From the NCBI GenBank assembly GCA_002633005.1, contig NMRA01000049.1, positions 252,004-303,310 of the forward strand: a DNA stretch of 51,307 nucleotides, in the 5' to 3' direction. The DNA is from Phoronis australis. Taxonomy: Eukaryota > Phoronida > Phoronidae. The notes beneath the pieces were generated by a model. The model worked only from the letters and a program-made list of their open reading frames with translations. It was not told the origin of the DNA and did not search any database. Of this stretch, positions 1 through 11,431 are shown in pieces. Position 1 is the stretch's first letter. Each line of letters starts with the position of its first letter. The position numbers were made by a program, and so were the translations under genes.

Positions 1-2065
1 CTAGTTCTAAACTTCTCTGCAACCCACTGTAAGGGGATGAAAACAATTCAAAGTCCGCCCCTTGAAATAGGGCTTGCTTAGCTGGAATTTAGAACTGCGG
101 TCATGGGAGTGTTTTCACCTCCTGATTGCCAAGCGATCGAGTTAGCTGTGGTATTTTCATCAGCGCGTGATCTCAGCGGGAGGTCACCGCTTTATCCACT
201 CAAGCGCTCGACAACAACTAAACTTACGAGAGTCTCAGAACTCCCACATGCAAATTTGATATGCAAATGAGGGAGTACTTGACTACTGCGCCATCTATAC
301 ATCGACGGAAAAGCTTAAATACCCGTGACTGCGTGTGGGAAATTGCGATTGCGTGCGCTGAAGTCGATATTTTCAAAGTACAATTACACCACTGTTTAAG
401 GTTGCAAACTGAGTTTTTTGATATCTTTCTATAGAAAAAGCTTTAATCTCTCTGATGAAATCATCTGTTTCCTTTTAAACGAAACTTAAGTCCTAAAATT
501 AGTCCGGGGAAGGAGGCCAAAAACGGCGGTTTAGCTAGTTGTCCCTTCCTGGTTATCTCTTCCTGGTAATATCAACATCTTGCTCACATTTTCCATACTT
601 GTAAAACCATCCAGAATGAGCCCGGCTTTTTCAAACCTTGTCTGAAAGAGCCCCCATGAAGGAGCTCTTTTGGGATATCTTTGGAGACCTATTGTATATT
701 ACAGAAGGACCAAATGGAGTTCAGGAATTGCCTCTGAGTCCTTAGTTTCACTGCTTCAATCTTGATTTATTTGTATTTGGTCCGTGTGATTCGATTCTGA
801 TGAGACGTCTACTTGCCGTAACAAGGTTTTATGAACTAGTTTGAATTTTTTTGTAATTTTGGTTTGGCCTTATTATAACTGTACATGTCTTGTTGTTTAT
901 ACTGTTGTAGCTGTGTTGGCCTTATTATAACTGTACATGTCTTGTTGTTTATACTATTGTAGTTGTGTTGGCCTTATTATAACTGTACATGTCTTGTTGT
1001 TTATACTGTTGTAGTTGTGTTGGCCTTATTATAACTGTACATGTCTTGTTGTTTATACTATTGTAGTTGTGTTGGCCTTATTATAACTGTACATGTCTTG
1101 TTGTTTATACTATTGTAGCTGTGTTGGCCTTATTATAACTGTACATGTCTTGTTGTTTATACTATTGTAGTTGTGTTGGCCTTATTATAACTGTACATGT
1201 CTTGTTGTTTATACTATTGTAGTTGTGTTGGCCTTATTATAACTGTACATGTCTTGTTGTTTATACTATTGTAGCTGTGTTGGCCTTGCTGTTGCTGTTT
1301 ACACTTGTTCCATTGTCTTTTACTATAAATGAACTAAATTTTTACTGCTTACTCTTCTGATGATGTCGAATCAGCCGTTGTTTCCAGCATTTGACACTAA
1401 CCATAGTACCCTGGCAGTCCGATAGCAGGTATTGTTTTGCTGTCGGGCAAGGGAAATTTCAAAGTATCATGCCCGACGAGCTAGTTGAGTTGACCGAGCT
1501 AGTTCATTTGAATGGTGAATTTGTCCAGATATAATATCACGTAATGTAAATTGCAAACCGTTGGTTGTTGACTTGAAGAGGCTTTCAGAACAAAGTTTTC
1601 CATCGGGTATGTTAAATTTTTGGTTTACCCAACTTGTCCAACAGTCAAGGAAACAAAAACAATAACGTTAAGCACTGCTGTTAGAGCTTTTGTGCAGAGT
1701 GGTCAATTTCTTTTTTTTTGTTCATGGATCTACATTTTAACCGTAGACATGGAATATACTGTTGACTGTGAGACTTTAAAATCTCACCATTTTTTAAGAC
1801 AGAGTATGACGAGCAATTGAAAGTTTGTTTTCCTGATTTTTGATTAGAAAAGATATGTACCACCAAATTAATGCTTTTCATGGTCAAGCTCTGTACTACA
1901 GGTACCACTGGACAATGGTGCGAAAAATTGTGGGCATTCACAAAAATTTGACAAGCCTTCAAAAATGATAATGAGGAGTTTTGTCGATCATTTTCATCCA
2001 GAATTGGTCAGAGTTTACTCATGCATTCAGAATGAATTTGATAAACCTTATCCTTTTCTGTTTAG
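1..2065. other. Left flank: probable CSTF2 intron (or 5' flank) without coding sequence
   Basis: I found no match to the missing first half of the CSTF2 RRM in either orientation. The acceptor TTTTCTGTTTAG ends at 2065, so at least the right part is intron. The stretch holds an octamer ATGCAAAT at 261-268, a CTCF-like core at 286-298 and the 52-bp tandem array at 866-1281. Nothing else is supported. Confidence 0.6.
866..1295. repeat. 52-bp tandem array, eight full copies plus a partial ninth
   Basis: Copies start at 866, 918, 970, 1022, 1074, 1126, 1178 and 1230, all exactly 52 bp, with a truncated ninth from 1282. Units begin GGCCTTATTATAACTG and contain CATGTCTTGTTG. They differ only at a few fixed positions (TACTGTTG or TACTATTG; GTAGCTG or GTAGTTG), which implies recent expansion or homogenisation. 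Confidence 0.97.
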
Positions 2066-5000
2066 AATTGTCTACGATAGAGAGAGCGGCAAGCCGAAGG
2101 GTTATGGCTTCTGTGAGTACCAGGACACAGCCACAGCAGAGAGTGCCAAGCGCAACCTTAACAACACAGACTACCATGGCCGGCCCCTCAGGGTGGGGGC
2201 AGCCGCAGGGGACCAGAGCAATGCCGAGATGAAAGCCATGCAACAGGGGCTTACTGGGCCTGTTATGGAGGTACAAAAGAGGGGTAGAGTGGGAAGTGTA
2301 GTTTGGTGGGTTAGCTGTCTGCTACGTGGCAGTCATGCAATTGCAATGTTCAGTTGATTTTTTCCTACCGTGACTAGTTTTCGGCAACTGGTTCAGTAAG
2401 CAGGTAATGGTCTGATATAACATGCCCGAATTTTGAGAACCAGATTTCCCCACTAAATAACTGGCATCAAACTGGTTCTCAAAATGAGGGGAAGTTATAT
2501 CAGACTATTGACTAGTAAGCATTCTTCAAACCGAGAACAATTAGTTACAAGCATTTCGCATTTTTGTGCATCTTGTTTCAAAGTCTGCTAGCATAAATTT
2601 GCCAAAACCAGCAGCGCCTTGTTTCTGAGCTTGTGCTAAATTCGAGCAATGTAATTAGGATTCCATATTTTTCACTAATGTATTGGGTGAAGTGGCCTTT
2701 GTCATTTGCCTCTGGAGCTTGAAGTACGTACCATTAAATAGATTTCGATGGTGATTTTTTTGCCCGTTTTTAGCATTTATTAGTCATTTATTTGCATAAG
2801 TACAAGCACATCCCTGTGTTGGTATTTTTTCTTCAACATTTATCATTCATATGTACTAGTACAAGCACATATACAGTATTTCAAATAAGTACAAATATGT
2901 ACATAGATATGTTGAATACGTACATGAACAGGGTTGCTTAAAGTAACACTTCCTTGAGACGAGTAATGAAATAAAATTGAAACACATGTGCCCATCTGTT
3001 CACGTTTGACTTTTCAGTTTAAAAATATACGTAGTATTCTTGAGTGATTTCATGTAGATTTCAATCGATGGGCCTGCATACTCAAGACGCCTGCTGTTTA
3101 CTTGATCTCAGTGTCACCAGTGCTTGTAACTGTTGTAGAATCCGTACGGTGATCCCGTGGAGCCCGAGAAAGCACCCGAAGCCATTTCTAAGGCTGTGGC
3201 TAGTCTTCCTCCTGAGCAGATGTTTGAGCTGATGAAACAGATGAAGGTGAGTAAGCAAAGGTCACCTGGCCTGCAGGCTCGGACTAGTGTTTAGAGGGAG
3301 GCAAGGTCACCTGGCCCGCAGGCTGGTACTATTGTTGAGAGGGATGAAAGGTCACCTGGTCTGCAGGCTGGCACTAATTTTGAGAGAGGCATTCTTTTCG
3401 AATAGACTTCATCTTTTCGAAACATCCTGTGCTTTCGTTTGGACGATTAACTAGTGTCCTCTGAGGTTAGATTTAAAGCTCCCCTCGTGATTAAATTTTA
3501 CTCTCACTGTTGAAATGATTGTGAGAGTTAGTGAGATAAGGTAGGTCGCCTATCCCTACATGGTGCCCTATGTGCTGCCACGACTCCCCTCGCACCCCAT
3601 GTCTCCCTTGAAGGAGGTGTCAGACTAAGTCCAGTTACCATGCAGTATGTTATTGCATTGGGCATCAATGAGGTGAGGCAGAGGGTCTCGTACAGATTGG
3701 CACTTTCCAACTTCGAAAGCCCGCAATGGGCTTTATTTCTTCTCATTTTCCTCAGGGCATCTAGAGACCCCTATGTTTCAATTGTTTGGGCAAATAACAG
3801 CCTAATTCTCTAAATAGACAACAGAATTACCCTTTGCTGATAAAAGTTTGCCCTTATGGATTAGAACCTCACGCAGATGCCAAAATCAATAAAAATTGCA
3901 AATTTCTGCTGGAATACTCAGCGTGTTTGCCCTATGTTTCTGCACTACAATCGTGAACAGTCCCTCAGTGTGTGGCACCCATCAATTATAAGAAATGAAC
4001 AGTTTTTCTTTGTTCATACCTCCGTAATTCCATAGAAGTGCTGCATTCTTCCCCTGAATGAGTGAGTGAGTGCCAAACTGGCTCTTAATGAGTTGATGAC
4101 TGCTGCCTGAACACTTTTTGAAATTTAAATTCCTGTTGAATTGGACCATTTATTCTATGTTGTAAAAATGGGCTCGACTTTTAATTGAGATGAGAAAGGA
4201 TTTCTGGGATTGGGGAAAACAAAACAAATTGCGAGGAAGACTCACAGGTGTCCGGTTGTCATTTTTGCGTAAGTCCAGGAAATAGACACCAGATGGGGTC
4301 TCCAATTCGGTGTTTTATTAACTGATTACGAATGAATACACGTAGGATGTGACAGTCATGGCATGTGTTCTTTGAAGTAGTGTGATTTCAATTTCTCTAC
4401 TTGACTGTAATTAAGCGTGCAAGAGGAAGCAGTGTGGCCTTGTGGGATAAGTGTCCACTTCCTTTACTCGAGGTCAAGGGTTCAAGTCCCACTGGGGCAC
4501 ACTGCTAGACCCTTGAGTCAGGTCTCAGGCTCCTCTGCTCAGTTCTAACTATGTATTACTTCTCGAAATAAAACATATAAATGGTTCCAGTGAATGGCCT
4601 GCACATGTCTGATACAACGTTTACAAGACTGCTTGCGATTATTTTTATTAATTAAGCTTGGCTACTTTCTGACACTACCATGTTGTGCATTTTCCTGGTG
4701 CTGTCGTGTTGAGGGTTCAACATTGTCATCTGTCATTCAATAGCTTCACGTGCTAGTCTTGTAATCTACCCATGTATTTAGGAAATCAGAAATGCGTACA
4801 GTTTTTGTGAACCAGGTTCAGTATGAATTTTTGGTGGAGGTTCCTGCCTTTAGCAGGTTCAGCAGTTTGTCTCGAGTCAGTAGAACTTGTTTCCATTGTT
4901 ATAGTTTATGCGTGCTTATTTTGCTTTTTCCCAAAATCTTGGAAAATTGCTCTCACTGTAGCGGAGGCTTAGTGCATCATTCTAGATAACCCACTTGTTC

Positions 5001-8000
5001 AGGCATAGTAATTAATATTGTAAGTTCATGTTTGTCCTTTGTGTGTTCTACAGCTCTGCGTTCAAAACAATCCCAACGAGGCACGTAACATGTTACTACA
5101 GAATCCACAGTTAGCATACGCCTTGCTACAAGCACAGATCGTAATGAAGATAGTCGACCCACAAGTGGCAATGGTGAGACAGGTCACATAGATGTACGAT
5201 TAAATATTTATTATTCGCACAATTCTACAGCCGTTTTGCACAAAAATTGACTAATTCCTCTTCGATTTTTCAAAAGGTATAAAATCTCACTAGTTTAGGC
5301 TGTAATATGGCGGACAAGACTGAAATTTTTAGCAAACATTTTATGTGAACAGCATCAATTAAATGCTCCATCATTTTTAAGTTCTATTTCGTAGCTATGT
5401 GTTGAGGACTTGTCAGCATTCATTCACAAATGTGTTAGTAGTCTTTGAAAATAAAAAAGCATTCATTTTGACAATTATTTTTTTCTCGGAAATTGGCAAT
5501 TATTTATTGTACCTTGCTATGCCTTGTGTAATGAAAATTTTATCCAATTTTTGTTGTTCATGACTGCGGTACTGTTCATTTCAATAGCCATGCTGGACAT
5601 GCTAAGTCTTATTAAGAAATTCGACCAAGTTGAGTTCCTCTTTTTCATCGTATCACATGCACAATAGGTTGATACTTACATAATTCCTATAGTTTGATTG
5701 ACAACAGTAAACAGCTGGTGCTCTTGTGTTTTTCAGCAAGAATGTCCTAATGCCTCGATAGCTTGTCAAATGATTTTTTTTTATTTCTTTATGCAGTGTT
5801 GATGTGACCTTTATTTAACGATCTTACAGGCTATGTTACATCGTAAAAGTGATCAGATTCCTCCTGTCATGCCGTCCCAATCTGCACCCACGCCACCTAT
5901 GGACACGTCTGGTCCACCGTCACGGGTGAGTGGATATAATGTTTTATTCATTTCACAAAGAGACTCAAACTTTTTAGCTAACTTTGAAAACTTGAGCTTA
6001 GTTGATTAAATTTTGGTCTCGTGGTGTTCGACCACGGTGTCAGCCCATTAATAATGTTTGACCTTTCACCCGTTCAATGACTTCAACAGACTACGCCGAT
6101 TGTGAACGCCTGATAACATCTTGCTTCTTAATTAACTGCTGAGCATTGTCTTTTGTCTTGTATGACAACATGCAGGTCAATTATCTACCACGCTTGAAAG
6201 AGTTACTTAAACCAAGCAGAACTACTTTCGTCATTGGGTATCAAAGGTTTTCAACAACAACAAAAATAATGGTTACGGTCCAATCTTCATTCTGCCCAAT
6301 GACGCGGGCCTCGGCCCAGTGGCCATTTTCATTGATGGCTTGGAACTTTTTAGCGATCTCCATTTGGATTTACTAGCTCTTTAACAAAAACACATCTGCA
6401 CAGTCTGGTGTAATCAGGCTAACTGCATACGAAAATCATAGCATATCGGAACCATGTAACCTCAGCTTTGTAATGCGCATAACTAAATAACACCAACACA
6501 CACGGCATGGTATCTTCTTCTGAAATATGTGAATTCCTTTTGAAACCTCTGAAAGAAGTCCGATTCCGTGATATCCATCCATATTCCGTTATTGCAAAAA
6601 AGTGAGGCTCTAGGCATGGTGTCTTTTACTTACAAGCTGATGTCTCTTCATTGACTGGTATTGTTAACTTTCAGCCTGATCCTGTTCCCACATCAATGCC
6701 ACAGAGTCATCCAGCACCGGTGGCGCCACTATCAGGTCTTGGTGAGTACTACAAAATACCTCCATCATAAATACTGACACGACTATAGAATCTTATCTCG
6801 CCCAAACTCAGAAAAGCTTATGTTCACTACATCCTACTTGAGGTTAATCGAAAATTGACTCGAAATTTCATCAATCACAGCACATGAGCTTTTAAACTTT
6901 ATTCAAAACACGCCACCAAATTTGTTAGGTTTTCAAATTAAGACTCCTATACAGTTTGCTTGACGTTTGGAACCTCCAGACACCATTGCATGTGTTCAAT
7001 ACATATGCTGGTCAAGAAAAAATACGCGAATGCTGTAATTGCTTTCCTTTGCTATCAGTTTGTTTTTTTTGTGGTGCTTGACTCCTGTACTCGGAAAAGA
7101 AAAATGTTGCAGAACTTTTCTCTGAGTGTTGAGTCTGTTAATTCTGTCTAAATAAAAGTCGAAACAGTTGAATCATGGAATTTTCTAGTTCCTGCAAAGA
7201 TTCACTTATTTGAAAATTAATTGTTTGGGTGTAAAGGTTATTTGAATAATACAGTTGTGACTTTGTAGTAAGTTTGTGTACAAGACTTGCTGTAAGTTTG
7301 ATACCTGCCTCCCGTTCAGTAATGCTAGAACCTCGCTAAAAAGCAAGACTTTGTGAGATTACGTGATATATTGCCGTGTATTTTAAATGAAACCATGTGA
7401 CTTTGGCTAGATTTTAGCTAAGTCCTAGCGTAGGTCCTAGCGTTACTGAACACATACCTGATGTGCTGTTGTTAAAAAGTGTCAGTGAATAGGGTAATCC
7501 TATAAACTGAATCATAGAAAGTTTTACCTGTGCCAAGTGATGGTTCTTTATATTTTTATGAGCTGAAGTTGTTATACTAAAGTACTCTGAAATGGTTTTA
7601 TTTTTTTTTTAATAGTTCCTTTTTTTAACTCAACACATTTACTGTACATAATGGAATGTGTTTTTGTGTTTTGGTATTAAGTCAGTGCTAGGAATCCATT
7701 AAGTTTGTGTTGCAGGTGGGCCTGGAATGCAAGCTAGAGGCCTTCTTGGTGATCGACCTGCCCCCAGGGGCAGGGACATGGGGCCACCTCGGGATTATGA
7801 TGCTCGAATGGAGATGGGCGGAGCTCCAGGACCTCCGCGTGACACAGACATCAGACAGAGAGACATGGGCGGACCTCCCCGGGATATTGATGCACGGCTA
7901 GGTGGTCCCATGCCACGCGACATGGGCGGTCCCAAGCAACGGGACATGGGTGGTCCCATGCCACGCGACATGGGTGGTCCCATGCAGCGTGAAATGGGCG

Positions 8001-10752
8001 GTCCCATGCCACGAGAAATGGGTGGTCCCATGCAGCGAGAAATGGGTGGTCCCATGCAGCGAGAAATGGGTGGTCCGATGCAGCGAGAAATGGGAGGTCC
8101 CGTGCAGCGAGATGTGCCTGGGGGCGGACCTCATCGGGGACCCAGGGAAATGCCTGGCCCAATGTATGACGGTGGTCGTGATGCGCAGAGAGGTCCTGTG
8201 ATGAGAGGTTAGCAATTATGATGAGTTGAGGCTTATTCCAGAAAGTTGAATTCTTGAATTGCTGTTTTGGTGTAAAAGTAGAAGATACAATTTCTTTGCA
8301 CCAGGAACGAGTCTCTTCAATGGAAAGATGGCCATATAACACTTTGTGTTATGCGTGTGAATGATTTCCTTAAAATAGTGATATTTCAAGTTTTGTGTGT
8401 GCATGCATTACTTTTTATGCGCCCACATATTTATATGTGGATGCAGTATTTAAGTTCACAAAAATTGAATAATAGTGTTGTTCACTTGTGGTGGGTATTT
8501 TTGGGGGAGGCAACAAAAAACTTTGAAGTTCAAAGTTTTGATGTCACGTTAAAGAGCATCATGTCTGAATACATTTTGTCTGAATTGGTTTCATTAAATA
8601 AGTCAAATGCTGAAATAAAGATGAAAGTTTCTTTAAGCCTCTGGAAAGGTCAGTAGTGTTTGTCTATTGTTTGATATGCAACGCTTATAAACTAAGGGAA
8701 AGCGATTAGAAAGAACCCAAAGTGATTGACGTGTTAATGTTTATTTTATATATATTAATATTTGTATAACATTCCGAGTCCCAATGTTTCTTGCCCGTTT
8801 GCTTATCTGTAGGTCCAGGTCGACCTGACATGGGCCCTGACCGCGGCCCAGCCGACCCACGCGACGCGAGAGATCCTAGAGGAGGGGCTGACCCACGGGG
8901 TAGGGGACCTCCTGGACCCCCACCGAGTCGTCCACCACCCCCGCCTGCAGCTGCACCTACTGGTGGTGGCGTCTCAGCCCAAGACCATGAGAAGGTGGGT
9001 CATATTTTGTTTGAATCATTCTCTATAAGAACTAAGTGCATCATTCAGTTGGATTCTGGTAGAACGACACTTAAGCTAGTTTACTGCAACAAGTCACAAA
9101 GTGAAGGGTGTCTTGAAATATGGGATGCTTGTAAAATAAGAACTGAACTAGTAGATACAGTATTTAAACGCTTCATGCTGTCTGCATAGCCAAGATGAGC
9201 AAGTTTTTGATCCCCTAGTGTTTGAAAGTTAAACTCGTCAAATGGATCCTTGTGGTGTGTGAGCACTCTTTTGCTTTATATACAATGATGGAAGCCATTG
9301 CCTAACCTTACAAATTAGCTTCCCACAAAATGTAATCGAGCGGAATTGGGTCTGGTACGGCAGTGGCCAGGGAACGTCTCAAACATGTGAAGTGAGGCGA
9401 TTTGGGAAGACAAACTGTGTGAGAGGTTACACTGTCTTGTTGTACTCACATGTGCCTGAAGTCCAGCTGAACTAACTAAGGGCTGTTCCAGTAAAATCCG
9501 TGTGGGAGGGGGGGGACGGCAGTAGAAATAAAAATTCATGGGTGGTGGTCTTCAGAAAAAAACACAAATTATGGGTGGTCGTTCCTGTAAGAAGTGATGC
9601 ATTAAAAATGGGTGGTATTTTTTGTCCTGTTAATGTTGACAGGTTGATTACTTCAGCCCTCAAAACTCAAAACAAGCCAATACAAAAAAGCCCATATTGC
9701 CAGTGAACAGAGTGCAATATGTTCACTTAGCCACTAATCAAGTCATGGGCAACTTGATTTGAGCCAACTGTTAGTCTGCAGTCCTATTGAGTTGAAAAGT
9801 TATGCAACACTAAACTGGTGTTAACACATATAAGAAAATTGATGACTTTTAAATAAAAGTTATGAAGAGTAAGATAAACAAGTTCCAATATTCACTTAAC
9901 ATAGAAGTATAAAAGATATCGTGGAGACAGTTTGAGATTCATAGATCCTTATAATTGAAAAAATGTTCATTGAAATTATAGACACATGGTGAACAGAGAC
10001 ACCTGGTGGCTGCCAAAAGTATTGCTCACAGGCTACTTTAGTTTTTGACAATATTGGACAAGACAACTAGTTCTTGTCTGTCAATCATCTATGTTCTTAA
10101 CAGGTCCTCCTGGAGGCAGTTTGTTTGCAAGTGTTGGATTTTATATTTTAACCTATTAAAAATAATTAAAAAATTATGGGTCATGGGTTGGAGAAATAAA
10201 TGAAAAATATGGGCGGTGGGTACGAAATAAAAGTGCCTTCCCCCCCCTCCCATACAGATTTTGCTGGAACAGCCCTAACCTATGGAAACGTTATAATGAT
10301 ATTTCCTGAACCGCCCCATTTCATGTTTTGGTAAATGTTATGTGGCAAATACAAATGCTGTGTTAATGGGAACTGGTACACCTTGGCTATACTGCCAACA
10401 GGAAGCGCTTATCTTCATGACCTATTTTTCAAGTTGTTTTGATTTAAAGTGTGTCGCACAATTTTGAGACACTCTGAACAATGCACTATTCATTAGTTTT
10501 GTCAGTCAATTTTCCTTTTTCGAGGAAAACGGGTATTCAGTAGTCAACAGCTAGTTAACAATTTATTAAGTTGTTTTTCTAATCCTACGGTTGACACTGG
10601 TTTTATTTCTTTTCTGTGTGTTGCAGGCCGCCCTCATCATGCAAGTGTTGAAATTATCGGATGAACAGATAGCCATGTTGCCGCCCGACCAGCGACAAAG
10701 CATCCTCATTTTACGAGAGCAGATCTCAAGCTCTGGAGGCCTGCCTTCTTAG
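2066..10752 (+). CDS. CSTF2: Cleavage stimulation factor subunit 2 (CstF-64), 5'-partial, eight exons
   Basis: Coding exons: 2066-2270, 3139-3246, 5054-5173, 5830-5925, 6675-6741, 7716-8207, 8813-8994 and 10627-10752 (stop TAG 10750). All junctions are AG/GT and phase-compatible, giving 464 visible residues; human CSTF2 has about 577. CstF-64 binds the GU-rich element downstream of poly(A) sites in the nucleus, with CstF-77, CstF-50 and symplekin. Visible residues 1-68 are the second half of the RRM, with RNP1 KGYGFCEY at 11-18. Residues 69-144 are the hinge (ASLPPEQMFELMKQMK, then NPQLAYALLQAQIVM) that binds CstF-77 or symplekin. Residues 145-418 are a Pro/Gly/Met/Arg-rich linker containing RGLLGD and nine octapeptide repeats. 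Residues 419-464 are the C-terminal three-helix domain (QDHEKAALIMQVLKL, DQRQSILIL) that contacts Pcf11. The RNP2 half of the RRM and the start codon are not in the window. Vertebrate CSTF2 and CSTF2T cannot be separated here; a single ancestral gene is assumed. Confidence 0.95.
2401..2514. mobile_element. Foldback MITE, arm type A, copy 1
   Basis: Inverted arms (AATGGTCTGATATAAC on the left, GTTATATCAGACTATT on the right) enclose a second inverted motif, GAGAACCAG/CTGGTTCTC, around a short loop containing AATAACTGGCATC. The whole unit folds back on itself. It shares its core with the copies at 20501, 22881 and 32255. It has no coding capacity and lies in a CSTF2 intron. Confidence 0.85.
3259..3390. 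repeat. 45-bp tandem repeat, three diverged copies beside a CSTF2 donor site
   Basis: Copies start at 3259, 3304 and 3349. Each begins AGGTCACCTGG and carries a TGCAGGCT or CGCAGGCT motif and a GAGAGGG-like end. The array starts 12 bp after the donor site of the exon that ends at 3246. Confidence 0.9.
4429..4505 (+). mobile_element. tRNA-derived SINE head
   Basis: A 77-nt segment is closed by a perfect 8-bp stem (GCAGTGTG at 4429, CACACTGC at 4498-4505). It holds an A-box-like TGGCCTTGTGGGATAAG and a B box GGTTCAAGTCC. The internal arms do not fold as a proper tRNA, so a tRNA-derived SINE or tRNA pseudogene is favoured over a functional tRNA. A segment at 4597-4620 resembles the 3' end of the probable LINE remnant near 25690. 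Confidence 0.55.
7314..7451. mobile_element. 138-bp MITE, copy 1
   Basis: The left end GTTCAGTAATGCTAGAACCT is matched by an inverted copy at the right end (AGGTCCTAGCGTTACTGAAC). A near-identical element lies at 38699-38837. It is non-coding and lies in the CSTF2 intron before the exon at 7716. The TCAGTA...TACTGA termini do not let me assign a superfamily. Confidence 0.85.
7901..8116 (+). repeat. Coding minisatellite: nine 24-bp units encoding GGPMQREM-type octapeptides in CSTF2
   Basis: Nine in-frame 24-bp units follow each other without spacer and encode GGPM(P/Q)R(D/E)M variants; the last unit reads GGPVQRDV. The position between the RGLLGD motif and the C-terminal domain matches that of the MEARA/G pentapeptide repeats of vertebrate CstF-64, but unit length and sequence differ. 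Because the unit is a multiple of three and lacks stop triplets in several frames, long spurious frames also run through it on both strands; these are not genes. Confidence 0.95.
9480..10275. mobile_element. 796-bp non-autonomous DNA transposon, PIF/Harbinger-like
   Basis: Terminal inverted repeats of about 40 bp start GGGCTGTTCCAGTAAAATC on the left and, in reverse complement, GGGCTGTTCCAGCAAAATC on the right, each followed by a poly-G run. The element is flanked by direct TAA trinucleotides (9477-9479 and 10276-10278). A 3-bp TAA/TTA duplication with GGG-starting ends is typical of PIF/Harbinger. No transposase frame is present. It sits in the last CSTF2 intron. Confidence 0.85.
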
Positions 10753-11431
10753 GATCTGTGGAAGTGTTTAATGGGGAGATTTCAAGGGATGCCTTATCAA
10801 GACTTTCTATAATGTTGGGGTGGAAAATCTCGAAAAAGAAACTGTTGTAATTATCTATTAGCCGCAACGTCATTCAGTAGTTGTGGTTATTAAGACATAA
10901 TTGAATTTCTTTACTCGAGATATATGGTTAAAAAGCATAGTTGGTGCTGGTCAGTATCCCACATCACTTTGAAACTTGCCCTCAATAGATGAAGAAAAAG
11001 GCGGATTTATTTAAAAAGAAGGCAACCAAAAATACCACACCTCGGCATCAATTTTCAAAACTGCTAAGTAGCAGAACCAACCATGTTTTTTGATCTAAGG
11101 CACCTTTTTTTATCACCCGCTGGAACAAAGTGAATGTCATCAAGGTGCCATTTCAAGGACATTCATGTACTTGGTATTGTTGTAAACTACTCTAGATCAG
11201 TTCTGCTTCAAACTTACTCTGAATGTCATGTTGGTAAATTGTTATCTGCCCATTGTGTGCGACTACCAGAAGAAAGACTGGTTTATAGCCAGCAGTGATG
11301 GTATTATTGTGGTAAAAAAAATTGCGACACACTGTTACAGTCAGTTTTTTGGTTTTACATTAAAAAGAATTCCCAAATCTTGTTTCCTGTTTTTATATAT
11401 GTTGTTTATCATTATTTTTTCTTCCTTTAAT

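Noticed and set aside
3528-3746. 72-codon minus-strand frame in a CSTF2 intron
   Set aside because: GC-richer patch without recognisable domain; possibly repeat-derived but no second copy is present in the window to support it.
4792-4989. Frame beginning MRTVFVNQVQYEF as the missing CSTF2 RNP2 exon
   Set aside because: VFVNQVQYE superficially resembles VFVGNIPYE, but it lies downstream of the RNP1 exon, has no suitable splice sites and does not continue as an RRM.
7795-8342. Long frames on both strands across the CSTF2 repeat exon
   Set aside because: They are shadows of the 24-bp coding repeat, whose unit lacks stops in several frames. Only the plus-strand frame continuing RGLLGD matches CstF-64.
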